Below, one piece after another: positions 18,693 through 28,216 of a stretch of DNA of 64,000 nucleotides; position 1 is the stretch's first letter, and each line of letters opens with the position of its first letter. The stretch is from Gloeocapsopsis sp. IPPAS B-1203 (GTDB lineage: Bacteria > Cyanobacteriota > Cyanobacteriia > Cyanobacteriales > Chroococcidiopsidaceae). Both the position numbers and the translations under genes were made by a program. The notes under the pieces are model-generated. The model saw only the letters and a program-made list of their open reading frames with translations, was not told the origin of the DNA and did not search any database. Where the stretch lies: the NCBI RefSeq assembly GCF_002749975.1, contig NZ_PEIG01000013.1:101139-165138 (forward strand), in the 5' to 3' direction.

Positions 18693-18760
18693 TGAAATTG
18701 CCCTTTGGAATTCAAGAGAGAAAATCATATTCTTCTTATTTACTATCCTGACAGGTAATA

Positions 18761-18778
18761 ATGAAATTAGAATGAAAT
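18761..18778 (-). promoter_or_regulatory. Direct-repeat box (d) before DUF2808 gene
   Basis: ATGAAATTAGAATGAAAT, an exact member of the series, oriented towards the minus-strand DUF2808 gene. TGTC and a TAGTAA-like -10 follow downstream on that strand. Confidence 0.75.
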
Positions 18779-19164
18779 ATATACACTAGATAAACAAAAT
18801 GTTTATGCTTTATCAAAGCACTTTAAACTTATCGCATCAAAGCATTAATAATGATTGAATACATAATTTAAAGAATCTATACTTGAGAACCACTAGCTAA
18901 GCTAAATAAAGAAACTTTAATTCATTCTTATTAAGATAATATGTATCCCTCAAAATATTATGACTCTTGAGGTCTAATGAAGAAATAAGGGAAATGCTTT
19001 TCACTTATCTTATGATAGATTGTCTCTACTGAAAGAAAGTATTGCTCAAGACAGCAAAAAAATCAGTATTCTCAAAGTTTGAAAAATGCGAAGTTCCTAT
19101 ACGATTTTTGCTTCTGCACTTGGATTTAATGCCTATTAGAGCTTTAGAATGATATATTTTGATA

Positions 19165-19242
19165 GAAAAAAATAGGCTTTTCGCTTGTACTTGAGTAGCA
19201 CAGTGGAAAAGCCCAATGTTGCATTAAGGGTGTAAGTGATTA
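19165..19242 (-). ncRNA. Candidate small RNA under a direct-repeat box
   Basis: On the minus strand a perfect -10 TATAAT (19249-19254) lies 11 bp after box (e). About 30 bp beyond the predicted start comes a stem GGCTTTTC/GAAAAGCC (19206-19213 with 19175-19182), then TATTTTTTT, a rho-independent terminator. No open frame lies between. The predicted transcript is about 75-80 nt. The rest of 18779-19544 holds no gene I can support. The RNA itself is inference from promoter plus terminator spacing. Confidence 0.45.
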
Positions 19243-19265
19243 AATACTATTATACGAACATGAAA

Positions 19266-19283
19266 ATGAAATTAGTATGAAAT
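19266..19283 (-). promoter_or_regulatory. Direct-repeat box (e), no adjacent protein gene
   Basis: ATGAAATTAGTATGAAAT in a 765-bp region without protein genes. With TTTCAT orientation on the minus strand and a TATAAT 11 bp further on, it would drive the candidate small RNA. Confidence 0.7.
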
Positions 19284-19490
19284 ACACTACACAACAGTCG
19301 TTTTTTTTGAATTCGTAACTATTAGTATAATAACCAACACATATCTACCTAAAAATTAGTAGTAACAAATTGATTATCATAGTCAAATTGATTTCAGGTT
19401 TATGTTAAGTTGGTTTTAGAAAAGCTGACAGTAAAATAAACTTCTCCTACTAAAAGGCTTTTTATGAGATAAGCATGACGGGTAACATTT

Positions 19491-19529
19491 ACTTTTTTAG
19501 ACCTGAGCATCACTTCAGGTCTAAAAAGT
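19491..19529. terminator. Bidirectional rho-independent terminator
   Basis: ACTTTTTTAGACCTGA pairs almost completely with TCAGGTCTAAAAAGT around an 8-nt loop, giving A/T tracts on both sides. It lies 16 bp beyond the stop of the second DUF2808 gene and would end that minus-strand transcript. Confidence 0.75.
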
Positions 19530-19544
19530 ATAAGTGTAATGCCA

Positions 19545-20018
19545 TCAATACGTTTGAATTCTAGCCATACCAATTCTTATGTCTTCGGTCATTCCTGTCT
19601 TCCTTGCGTAAACTGGGTAAAGCCATACACGACCAAGCAATGATAATTGCGATCTAACTCCTTTCATAGAGACTGATAGCGTTGTACCTGTACGTATAGG
19701 TTGTGAAAAAGCGATCGCAATCTTCCTATCGTTGACAGAAATCGTATTATCAATTTTTTTGCCAGATTCATCAGTAACAACAATGCGATCGCTTACTTTC
19801 ATTCCCTTTGGTACATCAATAGTAAGTTGTGACAAATCACCACCCTGAACGTGTACTTCAAAATGATGTGTTGCAGATAAACGAGCATTGTTGGGATGTG
19901 CTCCACTATGAACAAGATGAGAAGCTTTCGCATCACGTAAAACTCCTCCTGCTAAAGCATCTGGAACTGAAGACGCGATCGCGATTGTAAAAACAGTAGA
20001 GAAGATTAATTTATTCAT
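19545..20018 (-). CDS. DUF2808 secreted protein (paralogue)
   Basis: 157 residues; signal peptide 1-23 (cleavage after DALA). Mature part HLVHSGAHPNNARLSATHHF, VQGGDLSQLTIDVPKGM, then a beta-rich region ending GMARIQTY, colinear with the protein at 18213-18692. Function unknown. It has its own direct-repeat box (f) 62 bp upstream and its own terminator, so the two paralogues are separate transcription units of one likely regulon. Confidence 0.82.
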   Translation of the reverse strand: MNKLIFSTVFTIAIASSVPDALAGGVLRDAKASHLVHSGAHPNNARLSATHHFEVHVQGGDLSQLTIDVPKGMKVSDRIVVTDESGKKIDNTISVNDRKIAIAFSQPIRTGTTLSVSMKGVRSQLSLLGRVWLYPVYARKTGMTEDIRIGMARIQTY

Positions 20019-20079
20019 TGCAAAAGTCCTTAAGCAGTTATATTAGTAAACTCCTTATTTAATAGCTTGACATTACCAA

Positions 20080-20097
20080 GTGAAATTAAAGTGAAAT
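20080..20097 (-). promoter_or_regulatory. Direct-repeat box (f) before second DUF2808 gene
   Basis: GTGAAATTAAAGTGAAAT, 11-bp period, with TGTC and TATTAA following on the minus strand. The region 20098-20406 is otherwise very AT-rich and empty as far as I can see. Confidence 0.65.
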
Positions 20098-20406
20098 ATT
20101 AAACATTTAGAACTACAATATATTACTTATTTTGTATTCTGTTTATTTTCAAAGCAATTAATAATACCAATAATCTCTCGACTAAGTAGTATTTAATTGA
20201 GGTTTTATCATCAAAATAATTTGTTGTAGTCTACATTAATAATCTTTTTCTTTTATTATAGAAGAGAGAATTTTAAAAAAAATAAACCCAAGTGAATTAG
20301 GAAATATTATAGTTAAGTCTAATGCTTTATTTCAAGGAATATTAAGAACTCCTCTAATTTATTTTTCTTATTAATTTAATTCAGAATAATTTTAATAGTT
20401 TAGTTA

Positions 20407-20445
20407 GTGTCCTTGTCTGTTTTGTATCATTGATGGCAAGGACAC
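20407..20445 (-). terminator. Probable terminator after porin gene
   Basis: GTGTCCTTG (20407-20415) pairs perfectly with CAAGGACAC (20437-20445). It lies 19 bp beyond the stop of the minus-strand porin gene. There is no long U tract, so its strength is uncertain. Confidence 0.55.
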
Positions 20446-20463
20446 ATTTCAGTCTAATTGTGT

Positions 20464-22242
20464 TTAGAATTCAAAGGTAGTCCGAATTGTTCCAACATAG
20501 ATTGTGTCATTATCATTGTTATGTTCTGGATTGAAAATTACAAATGCTCCTGGAGTAATTGAAACATTTTCTGTGAGTTTAAAACGGTAAAAACCTTCAA
20601 GATGATAAGAGGTATTTTGATCCTCTATCAGATCGCTATCGACTACCTTCGGTGGTTGACCAAAGATAATAGAAGCAAGATTACCTTCTTTGCCCAAATC
20701 TGGAAAAGAAACCGCCGCAGCCCAATTAAAAATCCTGGCTTCATTTCCCTCAATAACACCTAAACCACTAGCTTGTGCTTTAGCCCAGGTATAACCAGCC
20801 CAACCTGATAAAATCAAACCTTCACCTACTCCTAACTGTGCTTGTGCGCCAACAGAATCAGCTGAAGTTGCAACTCCTAATGGGTCTTGAGCAATGCCAC
20901 TACCTGTACTGCCTGTGAGATTGACCTCACCCCCAGGCGCATAAGAACGGACATAAGATAAACCTAGTTTAAAATTATTGGTTGCATTAAAGACTACATT
21001 GGTGAAAGCTGCATATGCACCATCAGAAAGACCAGCCTTTTGACTAGGGTTACTAGCAAAATCAGTTGGGACTAAATATCCAGCAGCTAAAGTAAAGGTG
21101 TCATTTAGCTTAAAGTCAAACGCAAGCCCTGAACTGTCATCTGGTATTCGCAAAACTGGATTGAGACGACCAAAACGGGAAACAGCCCCATCACCACTAC
21201 TATAGAAAGGGCTGACTACATCAATAAAATCTCTTGGTTCAAAACTGTTGAGTGCAAGAAAGACTCTAAACTGGTTGTTGAGTGGAAAACGGTAAAAGAA
21301 GTCATCAATAATAACATCATTACCTTCGTCACCATCAAATCCCAAGCGGGTCATTGAGGTACCAGTTTCTCCAGTGTTGTTATCAATATTACGAGCTTGT
21401 AAACGAGTTCTTAAAAGATCTCTACCAGTAAAGCTAGTATCAAAGTTTAATCGCGCGCGGACAGCAGCAATGGTATTGTACTCTAAGTCACTTCCACCAA
21501 CAGCTGAATCACCAAAAACATCAGCTAAGCCAAATACAACTTCCCCACCTAACTTTGTAGTAGTAGAGAACTGATTAGCTTCTAGTTCGGCTGTTTGTGC
21601 TTCTAATGCATCCACGCGACCGCGCAATGTGGCTAGTTCTGCTGAAAATTCTTCTTGTAATCGCTGTAAAGTTGCTAGGTCTTCCCGATTCACTGCGTCT
21701 GCGGTTGCTGTGGTAATGAGTTCGTTTACTCGGTCTAAACAAGCATTTAAACCAGCAGCAAATTCATAGCGCGTCAAAGCCCGATTGCCCCTATAAGTAC
21801 TATCAGGGTACCCAGCAATACAGCCATAACGTTCTACTAAAGATTGCAGTGCCTGGAATGCCCAATCGCTGGGTTGTACGTCAGATAATTGAGAAACTGA
21901 TGTAACTTGAGCTAGTGCATCCAAAGCTGAGGGATTTTCGATAGTTTGATAAGTATTAGCTAGCTTTACATCTGGAGGTTGAGGTCTGGAAGAAGACAAG
22001 ATATCTTCTGAAACACTTTTGATAGAAGAAGTAGTGCTTGCTACAAAAACTTGTGGATTGATGGAGTTTTGTTTTAGTGAAGTGCTATCTTGAGTTGTAA
22101 CAATAGTAGAAGAGTTAGATACTAACGCCCTCACAGGTACTTCACTAGCTTGAGTGCGTTCAAGCAAAAGAAATATAGCACTTAAGAGTGTTGGGCTTAG
22201 TTTTAAAACACTCCAGAAAAGTTTCTGCATAATTTTGCTCAC
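20464..22242 (-). CDS. SLH-domain outer-membrane porin (iron-uptake porin family)
   Basis: 592 residues: signal peptide (about 1-32); an SLH domain near 120-180 (DVQPSDWAFQALQSLVERYG, IAGYPDSTYRGNRALTRYEF) that binds cell-wall polymers; a coiled coil (185-215, LEEF-type heptads) and an OprB-like beta-barrel to the C-terminal Phe (TIRTTFEF). This is the cyanobacterial Som/iron-uptake porin family, which passes small solutes and inorganic ions. Direct-repeat box (g) lies 39 bp upstream, tying porin expression to the metal regulon. It is similar to the next porin at 22770-24419 and may be a duplicate. Confidence 0.92.
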   Translation of the reverse strand: MSKIMQKLFWSVLKLSPTLLSAIFLLLERTQASEVPVRALVSNSSTIVTTQDSTSLKQNSINPQVFVASTTSSIKSVSEDILSSSRPQPPDVKLANTYQTIENPSALDALAQVTSVSQLSDVQPSDWAFQALQSLVERYGCIAGYPDSTYRGNRALTRYEFAAGLNACLDRVNELITTATADAVNREDLATLQRLQEEFSAELATLRGRVDALEAQTAELEANQFSTTTKLGGEVVFGLADVFGDSAVGGSDLEYNTIAAVRARLNFDTSFTGRDLLRTRLQARNIDNNTGETGTSMTRLGFDGDEGNDVIIDDFFYRFPLNNQFRVFLALNSFEPRDFIDVVSPFYSSGDGAVSRFGRLNPVLRIPDDSSGLAFDFKLNDTFTLAAGYLVPTDFASNPSQKAGLSDGAYAAFTNVVFNATNNFKLGLSYVRSYAPGGEVNLTGSTGSGIAQDPLGVATSADSVGAQAQLGVGEGLILSGWAGYTWAKAQASGLGVIEGNEARIFNWAAAVSFPDLGKEGNLASIIFGQPPKVVDSDLIEDQNTSYHLEGFYRFKLTENVSITPGAFVIFNPEHNNDNDTIYVGTIRTTFEF

Positions 22243-22280
22243 ACCAAAGAATCTTTTAATATAAATAATGACAGTTAATT

Positions 22281-22298
22281 ATGAAATTAAGATGAAAT
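22281..22298 (-). promoter_or_regulatory. Direct-repeat box (g) before porin gene
   Basis: ATGAAATTAAGATGAAAT, TTTCAT orientation towards the minus-strand porin, followed by TGTC and a TATTTA -10-like hexamer. The remaining bases up to 22769 are about 75% A+T with no frame or hairpin I can support. Confidence 0.75.
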
Positions 22299-22769
22299 GA
22301 TATTCTAAAAAAAATCATAAATATTTAGAGGATTTCATAAAGAGGAGTGAGGAAGACGTTATCGCTTTTGGCTATTTGGCACTTCGTTCACCAATACAAT
22401 GCATCTTTTCTTTACTTGTTTAGCACTACCTACAAAGAATAAATACGAAATATATTATAAAATCTTAATGAGAATAAGACTTGATTTTTCAATTTATTAA
22501 CGATTCAGTGACTAACATATTCTCTATTTTTTAATATTTATTGTTGAAAAACATAACTTACTCGAAAAACTTTACTAATTAAGCTAGCTTTCAAGTAAAG
22601 AAGAGTATATTTTATTTTAACAGTACAGTTAGACCCTATAGATTCTTAATATAAAAACAACAATCTTAAGTAGAATAGTAAAACAAAGGACAATCTTTTT
22701 AAATTAAATCTGTAGTTAAGTATATATCAGCGTATTACATATGGGATTTAATATATTTATTGATAAAAC

Positions 22770-24419
22770 TTAAAAGGAAAAAGTAGTTCGGAGTGTTCCT
22801 ATATAAATAGTATTATTAGCTTTGTTATGTTCTGGATTAGTGATAACTAGTATACCTGGAGTGATTCCAATATTTTTAGTGAGTTGAAACCGGTAAAAAG
22901 CTTCTAGATGCAAAGATGTATCTTTATCTTCACGTAAATTAATTTCATTACTTGTGACTTTGGGTGGTATACCAAGAACAATTCCTGCTAAGTTACCTTC
23001 TTGAAAAAGGTCTGGAAAAGCTAAAGTAATAGCATAGTTCAATATAGTTGCATTGGCTCCTTCGTTAGCTCCTGAAATAGCTTCAGTTTGAACATAACCA
23101 ACCCATCCACCGACTGCCATCTGAGGACTAATCTGAAAGCTTGCTTCAAAACCATAAGAATTAGCTATATTGTCTGCTCCATCAAAAGGATCGTTAGCGT
23201 ATATGCTTCCAACTCCTACATTACTGAAACCGTTGAAAGAGCGCACATAAGTTAAACCTAAATTGATAGCTTCAGCTGGTCGCAAGGTTAGCTGAGCGAT
23301 CGCCCCATAAGAGCCGCCAGTTAGTCCGGAGTTAGGATTGCTAGCTTCGGTAGCAAGATAGCCTAGTGATAAACTAGCCGTGTTACTAAAATTATATGTT
23401 ACGCCAACTCCTGCACCAAAACTACTTTGCCAGTAAATGGGGTTGCGGTTGCCGAAAGCAGAGATTGAACCATCTCCTGCACTTCCTAAAAAAGGATTTA
23501 TTGTATCTACAAAATCACTTAAAACTCCACCGTATGGCTCAACCAAAACATTTAAACGTTCTCCAATAGGAAATTGATAGGAAAGATAAAACAACCCAAA
23601 ATCATTTTCGGTAGATCCACCAGTATCTTGCTCGTAAACCAGTCGTGCCATTTTGCTTCCAGTAACGTCAAGAAAATCTGGAAAATTATTGCCGTAAACT
23701 GAAACAATGAGTGCGTCTTGTCCAGTAAAACTAGTTTCAAGATTCAAAATTGCTCGTTGGCTAAACGAGAGGTTACTATCAACATCGCTAACTGAACTAG
23801 TTGAGACATTAGAAGGAATAGCTTTGTTATTTCTAGACGCTGTACTAAGAGCAAATATAACTTCTCCATTAAGCTTAGTTGTAGTAGAAAATTGATCTGC
23901 TTTCAATTCTGCTGTAGCTACTTCTAGTGCATCTACTCGATTCCCTAAAACAGTAAGTTCATCTGCAAAATCTTCTTGTAACTTTTGTAAAGTGGCTAGA
24001 TCTTCTTCAGGAAATAGCTCGGCTTTTGCAGTTGCAATCTGTTTATTGACTCGTTTTAAACAAGTATCTAAACTAGCAGCAAACTCATATCTGTTTAATA
24101 CGCGATCGCCACGAAATAGATTATCTGAATACCCTGCAAGACAACTATACCGTTCGACTAATGTTCGCAAAGCTTGGAATGCCCAGTCACTTGGCTGTAC
24201 GTCAGATAGTTGCGAGACTGAAGTGATGGGAGCTTTTTGAGCTACTAAATTCTCAGAAAAGCTATAAACTTTAGTATGGTAAATAGTGTCGGATTGAGCC
24301 ATTAAAGTAGAAGCTTGTGCGACTTGTCCACCCAGATCGTTTGTTGCAAACGCAGGTAGAATTGGGGCAAGCGCTCCAATTACGCAAAATATCCCCAAGT
24401 TTATATAAGCTTTTTCCAC
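22770..24419 (-). CDS. SLH-domain outer-membrane porin (second copy)
   Basis: 549 residues: signal peptide (1-25), SLH domain near 70-130 (DVQPSDWAFQALRTLVERY, FRGDRVLNRYEFAASL), a coiled coil around 140-170, then an OprB-like barrel ending in LRTTFSF. Same architecture as 20464-22242. It begins 125 bp after the lipoprotein gene of the CusBA operon on the same strand. I see no good direct-repeat box in between, only a degenerate one near 24478, so it may be read through from the efflux operon. Confidence 0.9.
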   Translation of the reverse strand: MEKAYINLGIFCVIGALAPILPAFATNDLGGQVAQASTLMAQSDTIYHTKVYSFSENLVAQKAPITSVSQLSDVQPSDWAFQALRTLVERYSCLAGYSDNLFRGDRVLNRYEFAASLDTCLKRVNKQIATAKAELFPEEDLATLQKLQEDFADELTVLGNRVDALEVATAELKADQFSTTTKLNGEVIFALSTASRNNKAIPSNVSTSSVSDVDSNLSFSQRAILNLETSFTGQDALIVSVYGNNFPDFLDVTGSKMARLVYEQDTGGSTENDFGLFYLSYQFPIGERLNVLVEPYGGVLSDFVDTINPFLGSAGDGSISAFGNRNPIYWQSSFGAGVGVTYNFSNTASLSLGYLATEASNPNSGLTGGSYGAIAQLTLRPAEAINLGLTYVRSFNGFSNVGVGSIYANDPFDGADNIANSYGFEASFQISPQMAVGGWVGYVQTEAISGANEGANATILNYAITLAFPDLFQEGNLAGIVLGIPPKVTSNEINLREDKDTSLHLEAFYRFQLTKNIGITPGILVITNPEHNKANNTIYIGTLRTTFSF

Positions 24420-24544
24420 TCTACTTTATGCCTCACTCCTAAAAATCAACTTTCAATTATTGCTATTGAGTAGCAAATTGAAAATTAAGACAAATAATCA
24501 ACTAAAGCTCTAAACTTTGATCTCTATGTACTGCCAGTCAAGTT

Positions 24545-25045
24545 TTAGCGATTAAAGGTAAATCTACCGTTCACTTTCTCGCCCTTAATCTCAGAGAGAA
24601 CGACAACTTGATGTTCTCCAGATGTCTGCCCAGGGAGCAAAGCAGCGTAGTGTTTTCCTTCAGCATCATAACTAAGAGGAAGCTCCTTCTGACTTCCGTC
24701 AGGAAGTTGAACTTGAGCAGTTACATTTGCATCGGATATTGCTTGATGATCGTCACCTGTTTGCAGATAGAAATCGATGTGGGTACCATTATTTTCGGGT
24801 ACAGCTTCAAATTCTAAGTGATAAGGACCTGACTCTACAACTTGGCGACCTGTATTGCTACTATTACTGCCTGTATTTACTGTTGCTTCTGTAGAGGTTG
24901 TAGAAGGGTTTTGGGCAGGTGTTTCAGTAGGAGATGATGCCGTACTAGTTGGAGAATTTGTTGTTTGCGTACCGTTGCTGCAAGCTCCCAGAAAGATAAA
25001 TCCTAAACTACTTATAATCAGTAAACTTGACTTGAATAACTTCAT
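24545..25045 (-). CDS. Lipoprotein with YtkA-like beta domain
   Basis: 166 residues with a lipobox (FLGAC, Cys about residue 22) and a long Ser/Thr/Pro/Asn-rich linker. A small beta-sandwich domain (about 70-166) follows, with GPYHLEFEAVPENNGTHIDF and DANVTAQVQLPDGSQKELPL, resembling YtkA-like/FixH domains. The position 24 bp after the RND pump gene, on the same strand, suggests a periplasmic accessory to the CusBA-like pump, possibly replacing a CusF-type metal donor. That role is inference; few Met, His or Cys ligands are present. Confidence 0.75.
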   Translation of the reverse strand: MKLFKSSLLIISSLGFIFLGACSNGTQTTNSPTSTASSPTETPAQNPSTTSTEATVNTGSNSSNTGRQVVESGPYHLEFEAVPENNGTHIDFYLQTGDDHQAISDANVTAQVQLPDGSQKELPLSYDAEGKHYAALLPGQTSGEHQVVVLSEIKGEKVNGRFTFNR

Positions 25046-25069
25046 TTATTTTCCTCCTTGTTAATAAGA

Positions 25070-28000
25070 TTAAATTTGTTGGTGGTGTGTTACATTTTGT
25101 GCGTCAAAGCTTTCATTTTGAATTGTTTGCTTTATTTGCTTCGGAACCAAAAGTCTACTAAATTGAGAATACAAAGCAGGTAAAACTAGTAAAGTTAATG
25201 CAGTAGAAGTAAACAATCCACCTAAGACAACAACAGCCAAAGGTTGTAAAATTTCTTTGCCTGCGCCACTACCAACGACAAGCGGAACCATACCCAAAGC
25301 TGAGGTAAAAGCAGTCATCAAAATTGCTACTAAGCGGTCTGTTGAACCTTCAAGTAATACCTTCTTCACTGGCATTCCTTGTGCTAACTTGGCGTTGTAA
25401 TTTTCTACCAGTAATAGTCCATTACGTGTCGCTACTCCAAAGAGAGTAATAAAGCCCACCATTGATGCTACAGAGAGAATTCCACCACCCAACGCCACAG
25501 AAAAAATACCTCCAACTAAAGCTAGAGGTAAATTAATCATAATCATTAACATAGCTGGTATTGATTTGACAGCAAAGTACATAAGAACAGCTATGATGAC
25601 AAGAGCCAGTGTGCCAAAGACAAGTAAGTTTTGGCTGGCTCGCTGTTCGGATTCAAATTGACCACCGTACTGGATAAAGTAGCTCGACGGTAGTTGTACT
25701 TGTTGTTTGATGTTTGCTTGAATATCTTCAATAACCGAACCTAAATCTCGCCCAGCTACGTTGGCAGAAACAACGATTAAGCGCGAAACATTTTCGCGAT
25801 TGATTGTATTTGGACCAGTACCATAGTTAACTTGAGCTAATTGAGCGAGAGGAATTTTTGATCCTTCGGGAGTATCTACAAGTAAGTTACGAATCGTATC
25901 TAGGTTGTTACGCGAATCGGCTTGCAGCCACACCAACAGATCGAACAGTTGTTGTTCTTGCAACACTTGAGAAACAACTTTACCATTCAAGGCGGTTTCA
26001 ATCATTTCTGAAAGGTTGCCAACAGTCAGACCATAGCGCGCAGCAGTAGCACGGTCAAATTGAATTTGTACTTGTTTAACAGGAACTTGCGGTTCTAGTT
26101 GCAAATCGACAACACCTGCAATGTTGCTCATCGCTGTTTGCACTTCAGCGCCAATGCTACGTAATTCATCGAGTTCGGGACCAAAGATTTTGACTGCGAT
26201 CGCACTTCTTACGCCAGATAATACCTCATCCATGCGGTGCGAAATAAAACCTCCAATACTCGGTGCAACACCAGGTAATTTCGCAAATTCTGCTCTTACC
26301 TTCTCAACCGTCGTTTCCCGATCTTTCATTCCTTCGTCGCTGATTTCAATATCAACGTGTCCTAAGTTGACACCACCTGCATCAGCATCTCCTGGTGCGC
26401 GTCCAGCGCGTAACTGCACTGATTCAAATCGCGGGTCATCTTTAAGCGCATCTTGAATTGCTAAACCTGCTTGATTGGTAGCTTCTAAAGAAGTGCCAGG
26501 ATAAAGCAACATGGCATTAACAAGCGATCGCTCCTGAAATTCTGGTAAAAATACCCGTCCCAAGGACGTTAAAATAATTAAAGAAGCAATAAACACCGCA
26601 ACTGCGCTAACCAAAATAGTGCTGGGGAAATTTATCGAAAACCTTAGAAGTGGACGATACAATCTTTGGGAAAAGCGCGAAATCCAGGTGTCATCTTCTG
26701 GTAATTGCTGCTTAGTTAACAAAATGGCACACAAGGCTGGTGAAAGTGTCATTGCTACTAATGTAGAAGCAAAAATCGACACTAAATACGCCACACCCAT
26801 CGGCGCAAAAATCCGACCTTCGACTCCTGTAAGAGTAAAAATTGGCGCAAATATCACGGCAATGATTACCGTAGAAAACAGTACGCTGACACGTACTTCT
26901 ACTGAAGTGTCATAAACAACCTGAAACGGATGAACAGGAGTTCCTGCTAGTTGATTTTTCCGTAACCCTCGGTAAGCATTTTCCATATCTACAATTGAGT
27001 CATCTACCACTGAGCCAATTGCTACGACTAATCCTCCCAACGTCATTGTGTTGATGGCTTGACCAAACAAGTTGAGGATGATCATCCCGATCAGCACCGA
27101 GAGTGGAATAGCGCTAAGCGTGATCATGGCAGTGCGCCAATTCATCAAAAATAGCAGCAGGATAATGGAAACAATGATGATTCCATCTCGCAAAGAACTT
27201 TGAACGTTTTCAATCGCATCATCAATAAAATTTTGTTGCCGGAAAGTAACCGTAAACTTGACATCTGATGGTAAGCTGGTTTGAAGTTCTGCCATTGCGG
27301 CTTCAATTGCCTGCGTGACAGTTGGGGTATCAGCTTGGGGTTGTTTATTAATCATCACAACAACTGCCCGCTGACCGTTCAAACTACCATCACCGCGCTG
27401 CAAGGCGGCACCAATTTGCACCTCAGCCACATCACCTAACAAGACGGGCGTACCGTTGCGAGCAGTAACTACCGATCGCTGCAAGTCTTCGATTGTAGAA
27501 ATTCGACCAATACCCCTAATTAATAATTCCTGGTCGGGACTGACGAGAAATCCTCCTGCGGCATTTGTATTCGCTGCTGCTGCCGCATCTGTAACTTCAG
27601 CTAAAGTGACATTAAAAGCTTTTAATTTAGCAGGGTCAACCAAAACTTGATACTGACGAACATCTCCGCCATACGCGATCACTTGAGAAATACCTGGAAC
27701 TGCTAATAATCGATTTGTAATATCGCGATCAACTAATCGCCTTACTTCCATCAATGGTGTAGTTTCAGCAGTAAAAGCATACTGAAGGACTGTGCCAATG
27801 GGCGAGCTAATCGGAGAAATTTGGGGTGGTTCAATACCTTGCGGTAACTTACTCTGAGCTTGTTGCAATCGCTCAGTCACAAGCTGACGTGCTTGATAAA
27901 TATCGGTTCCCCAGCTAAAAATGACTTTGACTACAGAGATGCCTACTGCGGAGGAAGAACGAACCGTTTCAACTCCAGGAGTACCATTGATTGCACTTTC

Positions 28001-28207
28001 GACGGGTAATGTAATTAAGGATTCAACTTCCTCAGGAGCTAGCCCTGGTGCTTCAGTCTGAATTTCAACCTGGGGTGGTGCAAAGTTAGGAAAAACATCC
28101 AACGGCATTTGTGTTAGGTTATAAATTCCCAACACCGTCACGATAATTGCTCCCAGCACAACCAGCCAACGTTGAACAATTGACCACTTGAGAATGGCAT
28201 TGAGCAT
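25070..28207 (-). CDS. HME-type RND efflux pump (CusA/CzcA-like)
   Basis: Complete 1045-residue inner-membrane metal pump. Twelve helices in the RND 1+5+1+5 layout; N-terminal TM1 followed by MPLDVFPNFAPPQVEI; proton-relay carboxylates in TM4 in the sequence GSVVDDSIVDMEN; ATRNGLLLVENYN near TM11. The large periplasmic loops between TM1-2 and TM7-8 are both present. The TM4 motif differs from those usually quoted for Cu/Ag (CusA) and Zn/Co (CzcA) subfamilies, so metal choice stays open; copper is favoured by the genomic setting. It starts 9 bp after the adaptor gene. Confidence 0.93.
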   Translation of the reverse strand: MLNAILKWSIVQRWLVVLGAIIVTVLGIYNLTQMPLDVFPNFAPPQVEIQTEAPGLAPEEVESLITLPVESAINGTPGVETVRSSSAVGISVVKVIFSWGTDIYQARQLVTERLQQAQSKLPQGIEPPQISPISSPIGTVLQYAFTAETTPLMEVRRLVDRDITNRLLAVPGISQVIAYGGDVRQYQVLVDPAKLKAFNVTLAEVTDAAAAANTNAAGGFLVSPDQELLIRGIGRISTIEDLQRSVVTARNGTPVLLGDVAEVQIGAALQRGDGSLNGQRAVVVMINKQPQADTPTVTQAIEAAMAELQTSLPSDVKFTVTFRQQNFIDDAIENVQSSLRDGIIIVSIILLLFLMNWRTAMITLSAIPLSVLIGMIILNLFGQAINTMTLGGLVVAIGSVVDDSIVDMENAYRGLRKNQLAGTPVHPFQVVYDTSVEVRVSVLFSTVIIAVIFAPIFTLTGVEGRIFAPMGVAYLVSIFASTLVAMTLSPALCAILLTKQQLPEDDTWISRFSQRLYRPLLRFSINFPSTILVSAVAVFIASLIILTSLGRVFLPEFQERSLVNAMLLYPGTSLEATNQAGLAIQDALKDDPRFESVQLRAGRAPGDADAGGVNLGHVDIEISDEGMKDRETTVEKVRAEFAKLPGVAPSIGGFISHRMDEVLSGVRSAIAVKIFGPELDELRSIGAEVQTAMSNIAGVVDLQLEPQVPVKQVQIQFDRATAARYGLTVGNLSEMIETALNGKVVSQVLQEQQLFDLLVWLQADSRNNLDTIRNLLVDTPEGSKIPLAQLAQVNYGTGPNTINRENVSRLIVVSANVAGRDLGSVIEDIQANIKQQVQLPSSYFIQYGGQFESEQRASQNLLVFGTLALVIIAVLMYFAVKSIPAMLMIMINLPLALVGGIFSVALGGGILSVASMVGFITLFGVATRNGLLLVENYNAKLAQGMPVKKVLLEGSTDRLVAILMTAFTSALGMVPLVVGSGAGKEILQPLAVVVLGGLFTSTALTLLVLPALYSQFSRLLVPKQIKQTIQNESFDAQNVTHHQQI

Positions 28208-28216
28208 ATTGATATT

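Noticed and set aside
24478..24495. Degenerate direct-repeat box before the second porin (TTGAAAATTAAGACAAAT)
   Set aside because: The second heptamer is broken (ACAAAT), so it was not counted with the eleven good boxes.
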